Source: Thermoplasmata archaeon
GTDB taxonomy: Archaea > Thermoplasmatota > E2 > DHVEG-1
Reading direction: 5' to 3'
Assembly: GCA_020054475.1 (NCBI GenBank)
Contig: JAHWGJ010000021.1
Coordinates: forward strand, 1 to 33,465
DNA length: 33,465 bases
Below the pieces are notes generated by a model that was not told the origin of the DNA, searched no databases, and worked only from the letters and a program-made list of their open reading frames with translations. The first letter of the stretch is position 1, and each line of letters starts with the position of its first letter. Both the position numbers and the translations under genes were made by a program. Shown here in pieces: positions 17,300 to 26,399 of the stretch.

Positions 17300-18040
17300 A
17301 TGATTGAACTTGGTTACATATTGATATCAACAATAGCAATAACTCTTATTGCATTTATTGGGATTTTTACTTTAGCAATCAATGAAAATATTTTAAAAAA
17401 AATATTACTTATTCTTGTGAGTCTCTCTGCAGGAGCATTAATGGGTGGAGCTTTTCTTCATCTAATACCAGAATCAATTCAAGAAGCAAATGGGGCAGAT
17501 ATTTTTATTGTTGTTTTAGTAGGTTTTATCATATTTTTTATTATTGAAAAAATTCTTCATTGGAGACATTGTCATGATGGAAAATGTGACGTTCATACTT
17601 TTCATTATATGAATCTTATTGGAGATTCAATACATAATTTTATTGACGGATTAATAATTGCCGCTGGTTTTATAGTTTCAATACCACTAGGATTTACAAC
17701 AACAGTAGCTATTGTTGCACATGAAATACCCCAAGAAATTGGTGATTTTGGTGTATTGATTTATGGCGGATTTGAAAAGAAAAAAGCCATAATATTAAAT
17801 TTTATAGTTGCATCTACTATAGTTATAGGAGGCGTAGTTGGATATTTTCTTTCAAATCTAATTGAAAAATCTGTTTATATATTATTAGCATTTGCAGCGG
17901 GAGGATTTATTTACATTGCTGCTACTGATTTAATTCCTGAAATTAAAAAAGAAGTTAATATAAAAAAATCAATTACTACAATGTTTATTTTTATATTAGG
18001 CATATTATTTATGTGGTTAATAAAAATAATTTTAAATTAA
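17300..18040 (+). CDS. ZIP family divalent metal transporter
   Basis: A 246-residue membrane protein with about eight hydrophobic helices. The metal path of ZIP proteins is visible: HNFIDGL on helix 4 (His112, Asn113, Asp116) and HEIPQEIGDF on helix 5 (His141, Glu142, Glu146). A His/Cys-rich loop (HWRHCHDGKCDVHTFHY, 87-103) precedes helix 4 and probably binds metal. It moves zinc, iron or related ions into the cytosol, useful for a cell with several zinc peptidases and Fe-S enzymes, although that link is inference. GGAGA at about 17288-17292 places the ATG start. It is divergent from the transglutaminase-like gene. Confidence 0.93.
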   Translation: MIELGYILISTIAITLIAFIGIFTLAINENILKKILLILVSLSAGALMGGAFLHLIPESIQEANGADIFIVVLVGFIIFFIIEKILHWRHCHDGKCDVHTFHYMNLIGDSIHNFIDGLIIAAGFIVSIPLGFTTTVAIVAHEIPQEIGDFGVLIYGGFEKKKAIILNFIVASTIVIGGVVGYFLSNLIEKSVYILLAFAAGGFIYIAATDLIPEIKKEVNIKKSITTMFIFILGILFMWLIKIILN

Positions 18041-18077
18041 TAATTATTTGATAAAGTTATTTGATAAATTATCTTGA

Positions 18078-19601
18078 TTAAGTTAGAGGTACATCTTTTC
18101 TAAGATCATCCTTCATAGATTTGTCGTTAATTTTTTCCCATTCTTTAATCGGAATGGAATGTTTTTCTCTGATTTTATCTCCAATTCCTAATCCATTATA
18201 GGAACAGAATGGAACAATACCTTCAAGAGTAGTATAATGAATTACACATCTTTGCAAACGATCAATATTTAAATTAAATGCATCTTGAAACCACATAGAT
18301 CCAATAAATAAACTCTTATAATGAAATCCTCTTAAAGAATCATAACTACCGCCAATAGCAGCATCTTTTAATAATTTTTTAAGATTAAATCCTTTTGGGG
18401 CCTTATCATAATCCACAAATTTATCGATATTTCTTAGAAATGAAGATGCGATTCTTAATTTTTTTAATGGACCTTTGATTTCGCTTTCTTTATTAATAAA
18501 ATTCAATAATTGTTCAACATCAATAAATCTTGTAATTGGCAAAGGTTTGCCATTATCTAAAAATAAGTATGTTGCACCACCACATCCAGGATGGGCGGTA
18601 AATTCTACCTGAGTTTCACCTCTGATTAATTCAATAAGTTTCGAAACAGGAAAAACAAAGGGAACTGGATAAAAATCTTCTCTTGAAATTGCTCCATTAA
18701 ATTCTTTTTCAAGTTCTTCCATCATTCTAACATAATCAACTCTTTGTTTTTCTCTTCTTTCATCTTTAATTTTGGTAACTTTTCCACAAAAAGAGATTGG
18801 TTGAAAATTTACACCTCTAATAATATCCATATTATCTAAAGCAAATCTCACAATTTTACCAGTTTCATGAATATTTTTTTCACCAATTAAAACAGGAACA
18901 AGAACAAGTTTCAAGTTAATTTCTCTAAGGTTTTTAATTGCATTTTTATTTTGTTCAATCCAGGGATTAGTTTTTTTTGTAACACCATCAAAACTCATAT
19001 AGACCGTGTTTACTTTTTCCTCTTTTAATCTTTTACAATAATCAACACTATCTGCAAGTTTCAACCCATTTGTATTTACTTGAACATGAGAAAAACCTAC
19101 TTCTTTTGCAATTCGAATAATTTCAAATAAATCCTCCCTAATTGTTGGTTCACCACCTGTTATTTGAATTGCTTTTGATCCCATTGGTCGTTCATTTCTT
19201 GCTTGAATCATCAACTTTCTAATTTGTTCTAATGAAGGCTCATAAACAACTCCAGATGCTCCCGCATTCATAAAACAATAACTACATCTTAAATTACATC
19301 TATTAGTAACTAATAGATTAGTAAGAACAGTTTGAGATTTATGTATGTCATATAATACGGGGAAATCTAAAATTTTTGTCTTGACATCTGGAGAACTTGT
19401 TCCATCTACTTTATATTTCATCCATTTTTTATAAATTTTAGAATCGCTAAAATATATATCTTTGAAAGATCCATGTTTTTTACAATTTTTAATTATCCAT
19501 ACTTTATTTTTTTCTTCGATAATTTTTGCATCGATAATTTCAATTAAACCCTGTTGATAACAGGAGGGGCATACAGATTTTATTTTTTCTAATTCTTTCA
19601 T
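18078..19601 (-). CDS. Radical SAM protein of the tetraether lipid synthase (Tes)-like family
   Basis: A 507-residue protein. It starts with a zinc/rubredoxin-like site (CPSC, Cys11/14, and NCKKHGSF, Cys40), then the radical SAM motif CNLRCSYC (Cys102, 106, 109). The Tes-type core follows: SGVVYEPSLEQIR, QITGGEPTIREDL, VNTNGLKL, VYMSFDGVT, RGVNFQPISFCGK, REDFYPVPFV, HPGCGGATYLF and LPITRFIDVE. Tes couples two archaeol chains into tetraether lipids at the membrane. As I recall the family, an extra CPxxCGLC cluster motif precedes HKSxT; here the corresponding stretch is LDFPVLYDIHKSQT with no cysteine, so this may be a paralogue with another C-C coupling substrate. It is monocistronic and convergent with the ZIP gene. 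Confidence 0.75.
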   Translation of the reverse strand: MKELEKIKSVCPSCYQQGLIEIIDAKIIEEKNKVWIIKNCKKHGSFKDIYFSDSKIYKKWMKYKVDGTSSPDVKTKILDFPVLYDIHKSQTVLTNLLVTNRCNLRCSYCFMNAGASGVVYEPSLEQIRKLMIQARNERPMGSKAIQITGGEPTIREDLFEIIRIAKEVGFSHVQVNTNGLKLADSVDYCKRLKEEKVNTVYMSFDGVTKKTNPWIEQNKNAIKNLREINLKLVLVPVLIGEKNIHETGKIVRFALDNMDIIRGVNFQPISFCGKVTKIKDERREKQRVDYVRMMEELEKEFNGAISREDFYPVPFVFPVSKLIELIRGETQVEFTAHPGCGGATYLFLDNGKPLPITRFIDVEQLLNFINKESEIKGPLKKLRIASSFLRNIDKFVDYDKAPKGFNLKKLLKDAAIGGSYDSLRGFHYKSLFIGSMWFQDAFNLNIDRLQRCVIHYTTLEGIVPFCSYNGLGIGDKIREKHSIPIKEWEKINDKSMKDDLRKDVPLT

Positions 19602-19825
19602 ATAAATACCAAAATTTGTTATTTGAATATTTTATTTCCCATAGATTTTAATTATTTAAATAAATTATTACTTTTAATTAAGAATTTAAATAACCATATA
19701 ATATTCTAATAAAAAATTTTTGATTTTATAATAGAGATTATCGAATAGTTTTGACTTTTACAAATTATTTATTAAATAAATACAATAAAATCTATATACA
19801 ATAAAATATATTAATCATTATAAAA

Positions 19826-19830
19826 GGAGG
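19826..19830 (+). promoter_or_regulatory. GGAGG ribosome binding site that fixes a TTG start
   Basis: GGAGG lies eight bases ahead of the TTG at 19839. The nearer ATG (19832) is followed immediately by TAA, so the TTG is the only workable start for the secreted C25 peptidase and puts its signal peptide at the N terminus. Confidence 0.7.
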
Positions 19831-19838
19831 CATGTAAT

Positions 19839-22340
19839 TTGAAGAAAATACTTAATATTACTTTAATAGGGATATTAATAATTAGTGGATTTGGAGCTGT
19901 TGTAGCGGGTTTAGACTCTGATTTTAATCAAGACGTTGATAAATTATTATCATTAAATATTGAATTCTCTGATAACAAAATTAGTGAATACTCTCAAGAA
20001 TATTTAGAATTTAGTTTTGCAAACGAAGGTAGTTTTTATATGAATCCAGGTAAGCCAATGATTCCTGAATATACAAAATTAGTTGAACTACCATTTGGAG
20101 CTAAAAACATTGATGTTGAAATTAATATAAAAAATATTAAAACTCAAGAGATAAGTAAACAAATACGTCCTTCCCCGTCACCCTTGCCATTGAATTTTCA
20201 AAATACTTTTGGGTTGAATTATTATAAAGATAAGGAAACTTATGAAAGTGAATCGTTATATCCATCCAGCTGGTTTGATTTTTCAACAGGTTGCGGCATT
20301 AATGAAAATTTAAATCATGTAACATATCTTTCAATCCATATTTATCCTTATAGATATTCTCCCGCTAATAACCTGATTTATAATATTGATGATGCAGAAA
20401 TAACGATAGAATATAGTGCACCTGAATTTAATCCTTTTCCGGAAACTTCCACTTATGATCTAGTAATTATTGCTCCCTCAAAATTTAGTGATGAGCTTCA
20501 AAGGCTAGTCCAACATAAGACAGATTTAGGATTTGCAACTATACTGAAAACTACTGAAGATATTTATGATGAATATGATGGTGTTGATAAACCAGAGCAA
20601 ATTAAGTATTTCATAAAGGATGCTCTTGAAACCTGGGATATCAAATATGTATTACTAGTTGGTGGATTAGATTCGGTTATTTTTGCTAAACCACGTGATG
20701 ATCCTAATCAGGGATCAAGAGATTGGTATGTACCTGTTAGATATACAAATCTATATGATGATCCAGCTTTCCCATTAGCGGATACTATCAATGATCCTGG
20801 TACTATTTGTGATCTTTATTATGCGGATATATATACTTCTGGTGGATTATTTGATGACTGGAATTCTAATGATGATGATATAATCATGTCCTGGGGAAAA
20901 CCAGGTTATGAAAATGATACTAATCCGGATTATTATCCTGATGTAAATCTAGGCCGACTTGCATGTAGAAGTGAAACTGAGGTAAACACTTTAGTTGATA
21001 AAATTATCAACTATGAAAGTAGTCCACTTGATCCTTCATGGTTTGAGAAAATGATTGTTATATCTGGTGATGGATTTTTAGATCAGATAGATTGGAATAT
21101 GAAATGGGATACAAATGGACTTGATGTAGGCGAATATGAAATTCATGCTCAGAGTAAAAATCCTGAAGAAATCATTGGCCCCGAGGATGTTATTACAATT
21201 ACAATTGATAGAGGGGGCGAATGTTCAACATCAGAGATTTCATTTAATCATGATGATCATCTAAATCCTGCTCTTGATAATGGATATCCTGCTGTTCCAA
21301 TTACGGAAATTGTATCCATATCAAATGGTGATATCCTTAGTTCAAGTAATTATCAATATGAACCATCTGAGGGAGAAGCTTATTTGAACTGGTTCTTCTG
21401 GTGGGCAAATGTGAGTTATGTTAATGGAGTTCTAACAATTCGTGGTAAATCCTATGATCCTAAACCATATGGAAATCTAACTGATTTACATGTATGGATT
21501 ACAAATAGTGATGATGAAATAGTCTTTGAGGATTGGAGAAATAATTCTGAGATGTATTACGAGGGCGAATGGGTTACAGGTGAGAGAATATTAAATGGTA
21601 GAGGAGGAGCCTTATATTATATGCCTGATAATTACGAAAAAGATATTTTATGGGCATCAAACGGTAGATTAACAGGACAAGAATCTGTAATAAATGCTAT
21701 CAATCAAGGAAGTGGATTCTTATTTTTCTCAGGTCATGGAAGTCCAAATTCATGGGGTGATCAATATCCGGGCATTCCAGGTAATAGGGCAGGTGGTAGC
21801 GTAACAGGTTTAATAGTTACATCTTTAAGACCATGGGCCCCATTTTTTAGTATACCATTATTTCCAATGGATACTCTAGACAATGGCGAAAAACTTCCAA
21901 TTGCTGTTGTTGGTGGTTGTCATAACAGTCAATTCAATGTTTCTATGGTAATGGGACTTCTAGATGGAATGGGATATGTAATACCTGGATTCCCTGAATT
22001 CGGTATGTGGTTACATGGAACACCAGTTCCAGAAACTTTCAGTTGGAGATTAGTTAGAAATCCAAACGGTGGTGCTATTGCAAGTTTAGGTAATACCGGA
22101 TTAGGCTATGGTGTTCCACATAAAGATGCTACAATTGGTGGCGGTGATGCATGGATAACTACAGAATTCTTCAGACAATATGGTGAAGAAGGATATGATA
22201 TTCTTGGAGAAACTTATACCCAAACTATAATAAATTATGTAAATAGTTTTGATATGGAAAATCTTCCCGCAGGTCATCCAAAAACAATTCAACAATGGGC
22301 TCTTCTTGGAGATCCAACCTTAAAAATTGGTGGATATTAA
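19839..22340 (+). CDS. Secreted C25 (gingipain-like) cysteine peptidase
   Basis: An 833-residue exported protein: signal peptide 1-23 (MKKILNITLIGILIISGFGA), a beta-rich propeptide to about 200, and a catalytic domain opening YDLVIIAPSKFSDELQRLV. The C25 dyad is clear: His633 in FFSGHGSPNSWGDQYPG and Cys694 in IAVVGGCHNSQFNVS, each in the expected context, and the domain ends with WALLGDPTLKIGG. Between about 415 and 590 the catalytic domain is split by a beta-rich insert resembling one or two Ig-like modules (EYEIHAQ, VLTIRGKSYD, LHVWITN). The protein would degrade extracellular protein. No C-terminal sorting domain is present. C25 peptidases have been linked to protein-degrading sediment archaea. 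Confidence 0.9.
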   Translation: MKKILNITLIGILIISGFGAVVAGLDSDFNQDVDKLLSLNIEFSDNKISEYSQEYLEFSFANEGSFYMNPGKPMIPEYTKLVELPFGAKNIDVEINIKNIKTQEISKQIRPSPSPLPLNFQNTFGLNYYKDKETYESESLYPSSWFDFSTGCGINENLNHVTYLSIHIYPYRYSPANNLIYNIDDAEITIEYSAPEFNPFPETSTYDLVIIAPSKFSDELQRLVQHKTDLGFATILKTTEDIYDEYDGVDKPEQIKYFIKDALETWDIKYVLLVGGLDSVIFAKPRDDPNQGSRDWYVPVRYTNLYDDPAFPLADTINDPGTICDLYYADIYTSGGLFDDWNSNDDDIIMSWGKPGYENDTNPDYYPDVNLGRLACRSETEVNTLVDKIINYESSPLDPSWFEKMIVISGDGFLDQIDWNMKWDTNGLDVGEYEIHAQSKNPEEIIGPEDVITITIDRGGECSTSEISFNHDDHLNPALDNGYPAVPITEIVSISNGDILSSSNYQYEPSEGEAYLNWFFWWANVSYVNGVLTIRGKSYDPKPYGNLTDLHVWITNSDDEIVFEDWRNNSEMYYEGEWVTGERILNGRGGALYYMPDNYEKDILWASNGRLTGQESVINAINQGSGFLFFSGHGSPNSWGDQYPGIPGNRAGGSVTGLIVTSLRPWAPFFSIPLFPMDTLDNGEKLPIAVVGGCHNSQFNVSMVMGLLDGMGYVIPGFPEFGMWLHGTPVPETFSWRLVRNPNGGAIASLGNTGLGYGVPHKDATIGGGDAWITTEFFRQYGEEGYDILGETYTQTIINYVNSFDMENLPAGHPKTIQQWALLGDPTLKIGGY

Positions 22341-22360
22341 TAATTTTCACCAACTTTCTC

Positions 22361-22373
22361 TTTTTTTATTTTA
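22361..22373 (+). terminator. T-run terminator candidate for the C25 gene
   Basis: A run of seven T followed by ATTTTA comes about 20 bases past the C25 stop codon, partly inside the end of the convergent serS gene. Archaeal RNA polymerase terminates at such U-tracts without a hairpin. Direct evidence is limited to the T-run. Confidence 0.35.
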
Positions 22374-23652
22374 ATATTATCTCTTTAAAATCAACATATT
22401 TTTGTAAAACTTTTGGAACTTCGATATTTCCATCTTCTTTTTGATAATTCTCTAAAATACAAGTAAGTCCACGTTGAATTGCTATAAGAGTAGAATTTAG
22501 AGTATGACAAATTTTAGTTGGCATGCCATCCTTTTCTCTATATCTTATTTTTAATCGTCTTGCTTGATAATCAGTACAATTACTTGTTGAAACAAGTTCT
22601 CTATATTGGTTTTGTGAAGGATACCATGCTTCCAAATCATATTTTTTTGAAGCTACAATTCCAATATCTCCAGTACAAATATTTACTTTTTGATAGTGAA
22701 TTCCTAATGATTGCCAAAATAATTCTGCTGTTTCAAATAAATAATCAAATTCGCCCCAACTTCTATTTGAATTTGTAATTGAAATCATTTCAACTTTTTC
22801 AAAATGATGGGTGCGAAAAATTCCTTTTGTATCTTTTCCATGTGCCCCTGCTTCAGTTCTAAAACATGTTGAGAATCCGCCATATCGAATAGGGAAATCT
22901 TTTTCATAAAGTATCTCATCTTCATGAAATCCAACAAGGGGGGCTTCTGATGTGCCAACAAGATACAAATCTTCGTCTTCGATTTTATAGACATCTTCTT
23001 TAAATGTAGGTAGAAAACCTCCCCCCTCCATTATAAAACCGCGTACAAGAGTAGGAGGTATTATCAAATTAAAACCTCTTTCTTTAAGAATTCTTATTGA
23101 ATGTAAAATTAAGGCAAACTCTAATTCCACTAATTGATTTTTTAAAAAATAAAAACGTGTTCCTGAAGTTTTCGCAGCTCTTTCAATATCAACTAAATTT
23201 AATATTTTAACTAAATCAACATGTGACTTTGGGGAGAATCTAAAATCTGGTTTTTTTCCCCACTTTTTTACAATTATATTTTCTCCCTTGTCTTCCCCAA
23301 ATGGGACAGTTTCGTGAAGAAGATTAGGAATGCGTAATAGTAGAAATTTTTTTTCTATTTCAATGTTTTTACAAATATCATCTAATTCTTTTATTTTTTT
23401 AGGAATGATTTTAGCTTCTTTTATCTTTTTATTAATTGCCACTTTTTCATTTTTTTGTTTTAACAATTGTATTTCCTTAGTTAATTCATTTCTCTTTTTT
23501 CTTAATTCGTCAATTTGTTTTTTTAATTCTCTCCAATTATTATCCTTTTCTATCAACTGTTTAAACATAATTATGTAATCTTTATTTCTTCTTTTTTCAA
23601 GATTATTAAGAATTAAATCTGAGTTTTCTCGTATTAATTTGATATCTAACAT
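22366..23652 (-). CDS. serS: Seryl-tRNA synthetase, bacterial-type class II
   Basis: A 428-residue enzyme that charges tRNA-Ser. The N-terminal 110 residues form the long antiparallel coiled coil that grips the tRNA (runs of K, E, L and I such as ELRKKRNELTKEIQLLKQKN). The class II core has the motif 2 block CFRTEAGAHGKDTKGIFRTH followed by HHFEKVEM, and the motif 3 region LNSTLIAIQRGLTCILENYQ. A TSEAPL block for serine binding is present. This is the common SerRS, not the rare methanogen form. It is divergent from hypC; the two share a gap of about 100 bases. Confidence 0.96.
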   Translation of the reverse strand: MLDIKLIRENSDLILNNLEKRRNKDYIIMFKQLIEKDNNWRELKKQIDELRKKRNELTKEIQLLKQKNEKVAINKKIKEAKIIPKKIKELDDICKNIEIEKKFLLLRIPNLLHETVPFGEDKGENIIVKKWGKKPDFRFSPKSHVDLVKILNLVDIERAAKTSGTRFYFLKNQLVELEFALILHSIRILKERGFNLIIPPTLVRGFIMEGGGFLPTFKEDVYKIEDEDLYLVGTSEAPLVGFHEDEILYEKDFPIRYGGFSTCFRTEAGAHGKDTKGIFRTHHFEKVEMISITNSNRSWGEFDYLFETAELFWQSLGIHYQKVNICTGDIGIVASKKYDLEAWYPSQNQYRELVSTSNCTDYQARRLKIRYREKDGMPTKICHTLNSTLIAIQRGLTCILENYQKEDGNIEVPKVLQKYVDFKEIILK

Positions 23653-23724
23653 ATTATTGAATCCAGAAAGTAATAATTTTATAATAGTTTTTTGATTGAA
23701 AAAATTACTGTTTAATAGAGAAAG

Positions 23725-23730
23725 TTTATA
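23725..23730 (+). promoter_or_regulatory. TATA box for hypCD
   Basis: TTTATA at 23725-23730 is centred about 30 bases ahead of the GTG at 23757, the distance expected for a leaderless or nearly leaderless archaeal message. Transcription from it would begin after the ATG at 23736, supporting the GTG start of HypC. Confidence 0.5.
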
Positions 23731-23756
23731 TTTTAATGGTTTATAACCGCAAAATT

Positions 23757-23990
23757 GTGTGCTTAGCTATTCCAGGTAAAATTATAAAAATTGATGATAA
23801 AGACAATTTAGCTACAATAGATTATGGAGATGGTACAAAAAGAATAATAAATATTTCTTTAGTTGATGTAAAAACAGGAGATTATGTTTTAGTTCATGCT
23901 GGTTTTGCTATTGAAATACTTGATGAGGATGAAGCTCAGAAAACACTTGAACTTTTTAGAGAAATACTATCCGATACAGAGGGGAAATAG
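23757..23990 (+). CDS. hypC: Hydrogenase maturation chaperone HypC
   Basis: A small beta-barrel protein of 77 residues that, with HypD, holds the iron atom while CN and CO ligands are added and hands it to the hydrogenase large subunit. The start is placed at the GTG at 23757 so that the protein begins M-C-L-A-I-P-G-K; the Cys after Met is essential in the family and must be N-terminal. The upstream ATG at 23736 would bury it behind MVYNRKI. Other family features are KIIKIDDKDNLATIDYGDGT and YVLVHAGFAIEILDEDEA. Its TAG shares one base with the GTG of hypD, showing tight coupling. Confidence 0.93.
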   Translation: MCLAIPGKIIKIDDKDNLATIDYGDGTKRIINISLVDVKTGDYVLVHAGFAIEILDEDEAQKTLELFREILSDTEGK

Positions 23991-25072
23991 TGTTTTCAAT
24001 AAATGATAATAAAATTGTGCATGAAGTATTATCTAATATAAAAAAAAAGGAAATTAATTTAAAATTCATGCATGTATGTGGAACTCACCAAGATGCTCTT
24101 GTTAAAAATGGATTAGATTTTTTACTTAGAAATTGTGGAATTGAAATTGGACAAGGACCGGGTTGTCCAGTTTGTGTAACAACTCCTAAAGAAATCGAGG
24201 AAATGATATTCCTAGCAAAAAAAAATAAAATTGTGACAACTTTTGGAGATATGATTAAAGTACCTGGAGAAAAAAAATCATTACAAAATTTAAAAACAGA
24301 GGGTTATGATATTAAAACTGTATATGGCATAGAAGATGCTATATCAATTGCAAAAAAGAAAACTGATAAAGAAATTGTTTTTATGGCCGTTGGTTTTGAA
24401 ACTACTGCTCCAACTACTGCTTCTACAATTTTAAATAATCCTCCAGAAAATTTTTCTATTTTATGTTGTCATAGAACTATCCCATTTGCATTAAAAACTA
24501 TTATTGAAATGGGAGAATTAAAAATTGATGGATTAATTGAACCTGGTCATGTTTCTACAATTATTGGATCAGAACCTTTTGAGTTTATTTCTAGAGAATA
24601 TAACATTCCTCAGGTTATTGCTGGTTTTGAACCCATCGATATATTAATGGGTGTATGGATGCTTATTAAACAAATCGAACAGGGTTTCTCTTTTGTTCAA
24701 AATGAATATTCTCGTGTGGTAAAAAGGGAAGGGAATATTAAGGCTCAAAAAGTAATAAATGAAGTTTTTGAAGTTTGTGATATAAAATGGAGGGGATTTC
24801 CAATAATTCCTAAATCGGGTCTTATTTTGAAAAATGATTTTGATAAATATGATGCTAGGAAAAAATTTGAAGATGATCTAAAAAATCTTCAAGATTATGA
24901 ATTTAAAGAACCGAAAGGATGTCGATGTGGAGAATTATTAAGAGGGTTAATATCACCCCAAGAATGTCCATTATTTGGTATAAAATGTTTTCCGGATAAA
25001 CCAGTTGGACCATGTATGGTAAGTATGGAAGGTAGTTGCAATATTGAGTATAAATACCTAAAAAATAAATAA
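23990..25072 (+). CDS. hypD: Hydrogenase maturation protein HypD
   Basis: A 360-residue [4Fe-4S] protein, the scaffold on which HypC and HypE assemble the Fe(CN)2CO unit. Signature cysteines are visible: HVCGTHQD with Cys30, GPGCPVC with Cys59 and Cys62, CCHRTIPFAL, and the C-terminal cluster-binding set GCRCGELLRG, PQECPLFGIKC and GPCMVSMEGSC. FGDMIKVPG and VGFETTAPTTA are also typical. It starts at a GTG overlapping the hypC stop by one base, with GAGGGGA just upstream as RBS. It works with HypE and HypF encoded on the other strand a few kilobases away. Confidence 0.97.
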   Translation: MFSINDNKIVHEVLSNIKKKEINLKFMHVCGTHQDALVKNGLDFLLRNCGIEIGQGPGCPVCVTTPKEIEEMIFLAKKNKIVTTFGDMIKVPGEKKSLQNLKTEGYDIKTVYGIEDAISIAKKKTDKEIVFMAVGFETTAPTTASTILNNPPENFSILCCHRTIPFALKTIIEMGELKIDGLIEPGHVSTIIGSEPFEFISREYNIPQVIAGFEPIDILMGVWMLIKQIEQGFSFVQNEYSRVVKREGNIKAQKVINEVFEVCDIKWRGFPIIPKSGLILKNDFDKYDARKKFEDDLKNLQDYEFKEPKGCRCGELLRGLISPQECPLFGIKCFPDKPVGPCMVSMEGSCNIEYKYLKNK

Positions 25073-25088
25073 GTATTAACAAATTTTT

Positions 25089-25907
25089 TCATTTTATTTT
25101 GTTTCTTATTGCTAATAGCATGAAGGTTATACTTAATGAAGCAAAATACGATAATATTGATCCAAGGAGTATATTATATATTGGATAAAGAAAATGAACT
25201 GCAACACTATATACTGTTACACTTGATATCCCAATTATCATTGATTTAGCCATGCCTGCAGCAAAATTTGGCCCATACTCTCTATAACTTATTAACATTG
25301 TTGAAATAATTATTGCTGGAAACACTGAAAAAATTCCACTTATGATCGCTCCAATATTAGATAGTAAAATGGCAATAGAAATTATTATTCCTGCAACTAT
25401 GCCCCTAATAGCAATTTTTTTTTTATTATAATGAAAATCTACATTTTTAATAGATTTAATTTTCTTTTTCTTTTCAAGTATTATTAACGCTGAAATTAAG
25501 GATATGAGGTATATTGAAACTGAAATATATATGTTATTTAAATTTATAATGAAAATTAAAAAAGATAATATTATCCAAACAGATAGTGAAACGAAAAATG
25601 CAAATTTTAATGATTTATAAATTAAAATTGCAAATATAACTAAAAATAAAACATTAATTCCTAGTTCTGCAGGAATTACCGCAGCAGATTCAGAAGCGAA
25701 ATTTATATTTTGATTAATAGCTAAAAAGATAAGAGCAATAACAATAGTTGATGGTAAAGTTCCAAGAATTCCTCCTAATTTTGTACCATATTTTTCAGCA
25801 ATAAACATTATTATTACTACTATTATTGCCGATAATATAAAAGGTAAAAATAATTGATATAAGATAAAATCCATATTTAATACAGATAAATAGATTGTAT
25901 AAAACAA
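25089..25907 (-). CDS. Multi-helix membrane protein with an internal duplication, unknown function
   Basis: A 272-residue protein of about nine to ten hydrophobic helices with few charges. Two halves look related: the first has KLGGILGTLPSTIVIALIFL, the second IISGIFSVFPAIIISTMLIS, each a Gly-rich turn followed by a Pro and a long helix. The arrangement resembles small GlpM/DUF3147-like membrane proteins fused in tandem, but I cannot assign a transported substrate. Its start precedes no clear RBS. It converges on hypD with a 16-base gap, so it is not in the hyp operon. It may be a transporter or an exporter; I would not go further. Confidence 0.65.
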   Translation of the reverse strand: MFYTIYLSVLNMDFILYQLFLPFILSAIIVVIIMFIAEKYGTKLGGILGTLPSTIVIALIFLAINQNINFASESAAVIPAELGINVLFLVIFAILIYKSLKFAFFVSLSVWIILSFLIFIINLNNIYISVSIYLISLISALIILEKKKKIKSIKNVDFHYNKKKIAIRGIVAGIIISIAILLSNIGAIISGIFSVFPAIIISTMLISYREYGPNFAAGMAKSMIIGISSVTVYSVAVHFLYPIYNILLGSILSYFASLSITFMLLAIRNKIK

Positions 25908-25961
25908 TTATTTTATATTATAAGATTAATAAAATATAGTGTTTAGAAGTATACTTTATCT

Positions 25962-26210
25962 CTATTTATCTTTTTGATTATTTATTTGTTTATTTGCCAT
26001 TAGATTTGTTATAAAAAAATAAAAAAATACGATGATTAATTCAATTCCAAAAATTATTAAAAATACTCCAAAGGTTGAAAAAATTTTAATTAAATCTTCA
26101 ATATTTGATAGATCTAGCCCATAAATAATTGTTAAGGACAAAAAAAATGGTATAAACATCCCAGCAATAACTATAATTAATATTTGAATCAAATCGATAT
26201 TTTTACCCAT
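25962..26210 (-). CDS. Small two-helix membrane protein, unknown function
   Basis: 82 residues, with helices at about 8-30 (QILIIVIAGMFIPFFLSLTI) and 44-70 (FSTFGVFLIIFGIELIIVFF), a short acidic loop between them, and a polar tail rich in N, K and Q. Both predicted ends face the same side. No family is recognised. It is just upstream of the 272-residue membrane protein on the same strand, separated by 54 bases, so the two may be co-transcribed and form a complex. Confidence 0.5.
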   Translation of the reverse strand: MGKNIDLIQILIIVIAGMFIPFFLSLTIIYGLDLSNIEDLIKIFSTFGVFLIIFGIELIIVFFYFFITNLMANKQINNQKDK

Positions 26211-26347
26211 GTTAAATTATTGATAAAAATTGTATTATTAAAGTTATTTCTAATTTACAATTATTAGAAAAATAATTTTTTTTTAATTATTAAAATATAG
26301 TAAAAATATTCTTTGAATATTCAGAAGGATATCCACATACAAAAAAA

Positions 26348-26356
26348 GTATAAAAG
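26348..26356 (+). promoter_or_regulatory. TATA box GTATAAAAG upstream of a small ORF
   Basis: GTATAAAAG, preceded by an A-run usable as a BRE, is one of the cleanest TATA elements in the window. It predicts a start of transcription near 26380, some 20 bases ahead of the ATG at 26400, with GGGGGA (26385-26390) in the short leader. Confidence 0.5.
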
Positions 26357-26399
26357 ATAAGGTAAGCTTTTTTATTAAAAATTTGGGGGAATTTAAAAA

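Noticed and set aside
19602-19838. 237-base gap upstream of the C25 gene as an RNA gene
   Set aside because: It is uniformly A+T-rich, with only promoter-like TATA elements and the GGAGG RBS at its end.
22518-22778. Open plus-strand frame opposite serS
   Set aside because: Antisense to the conserved catalytic core of SerRS, with low-complexity hydrophobic product and no RBS.
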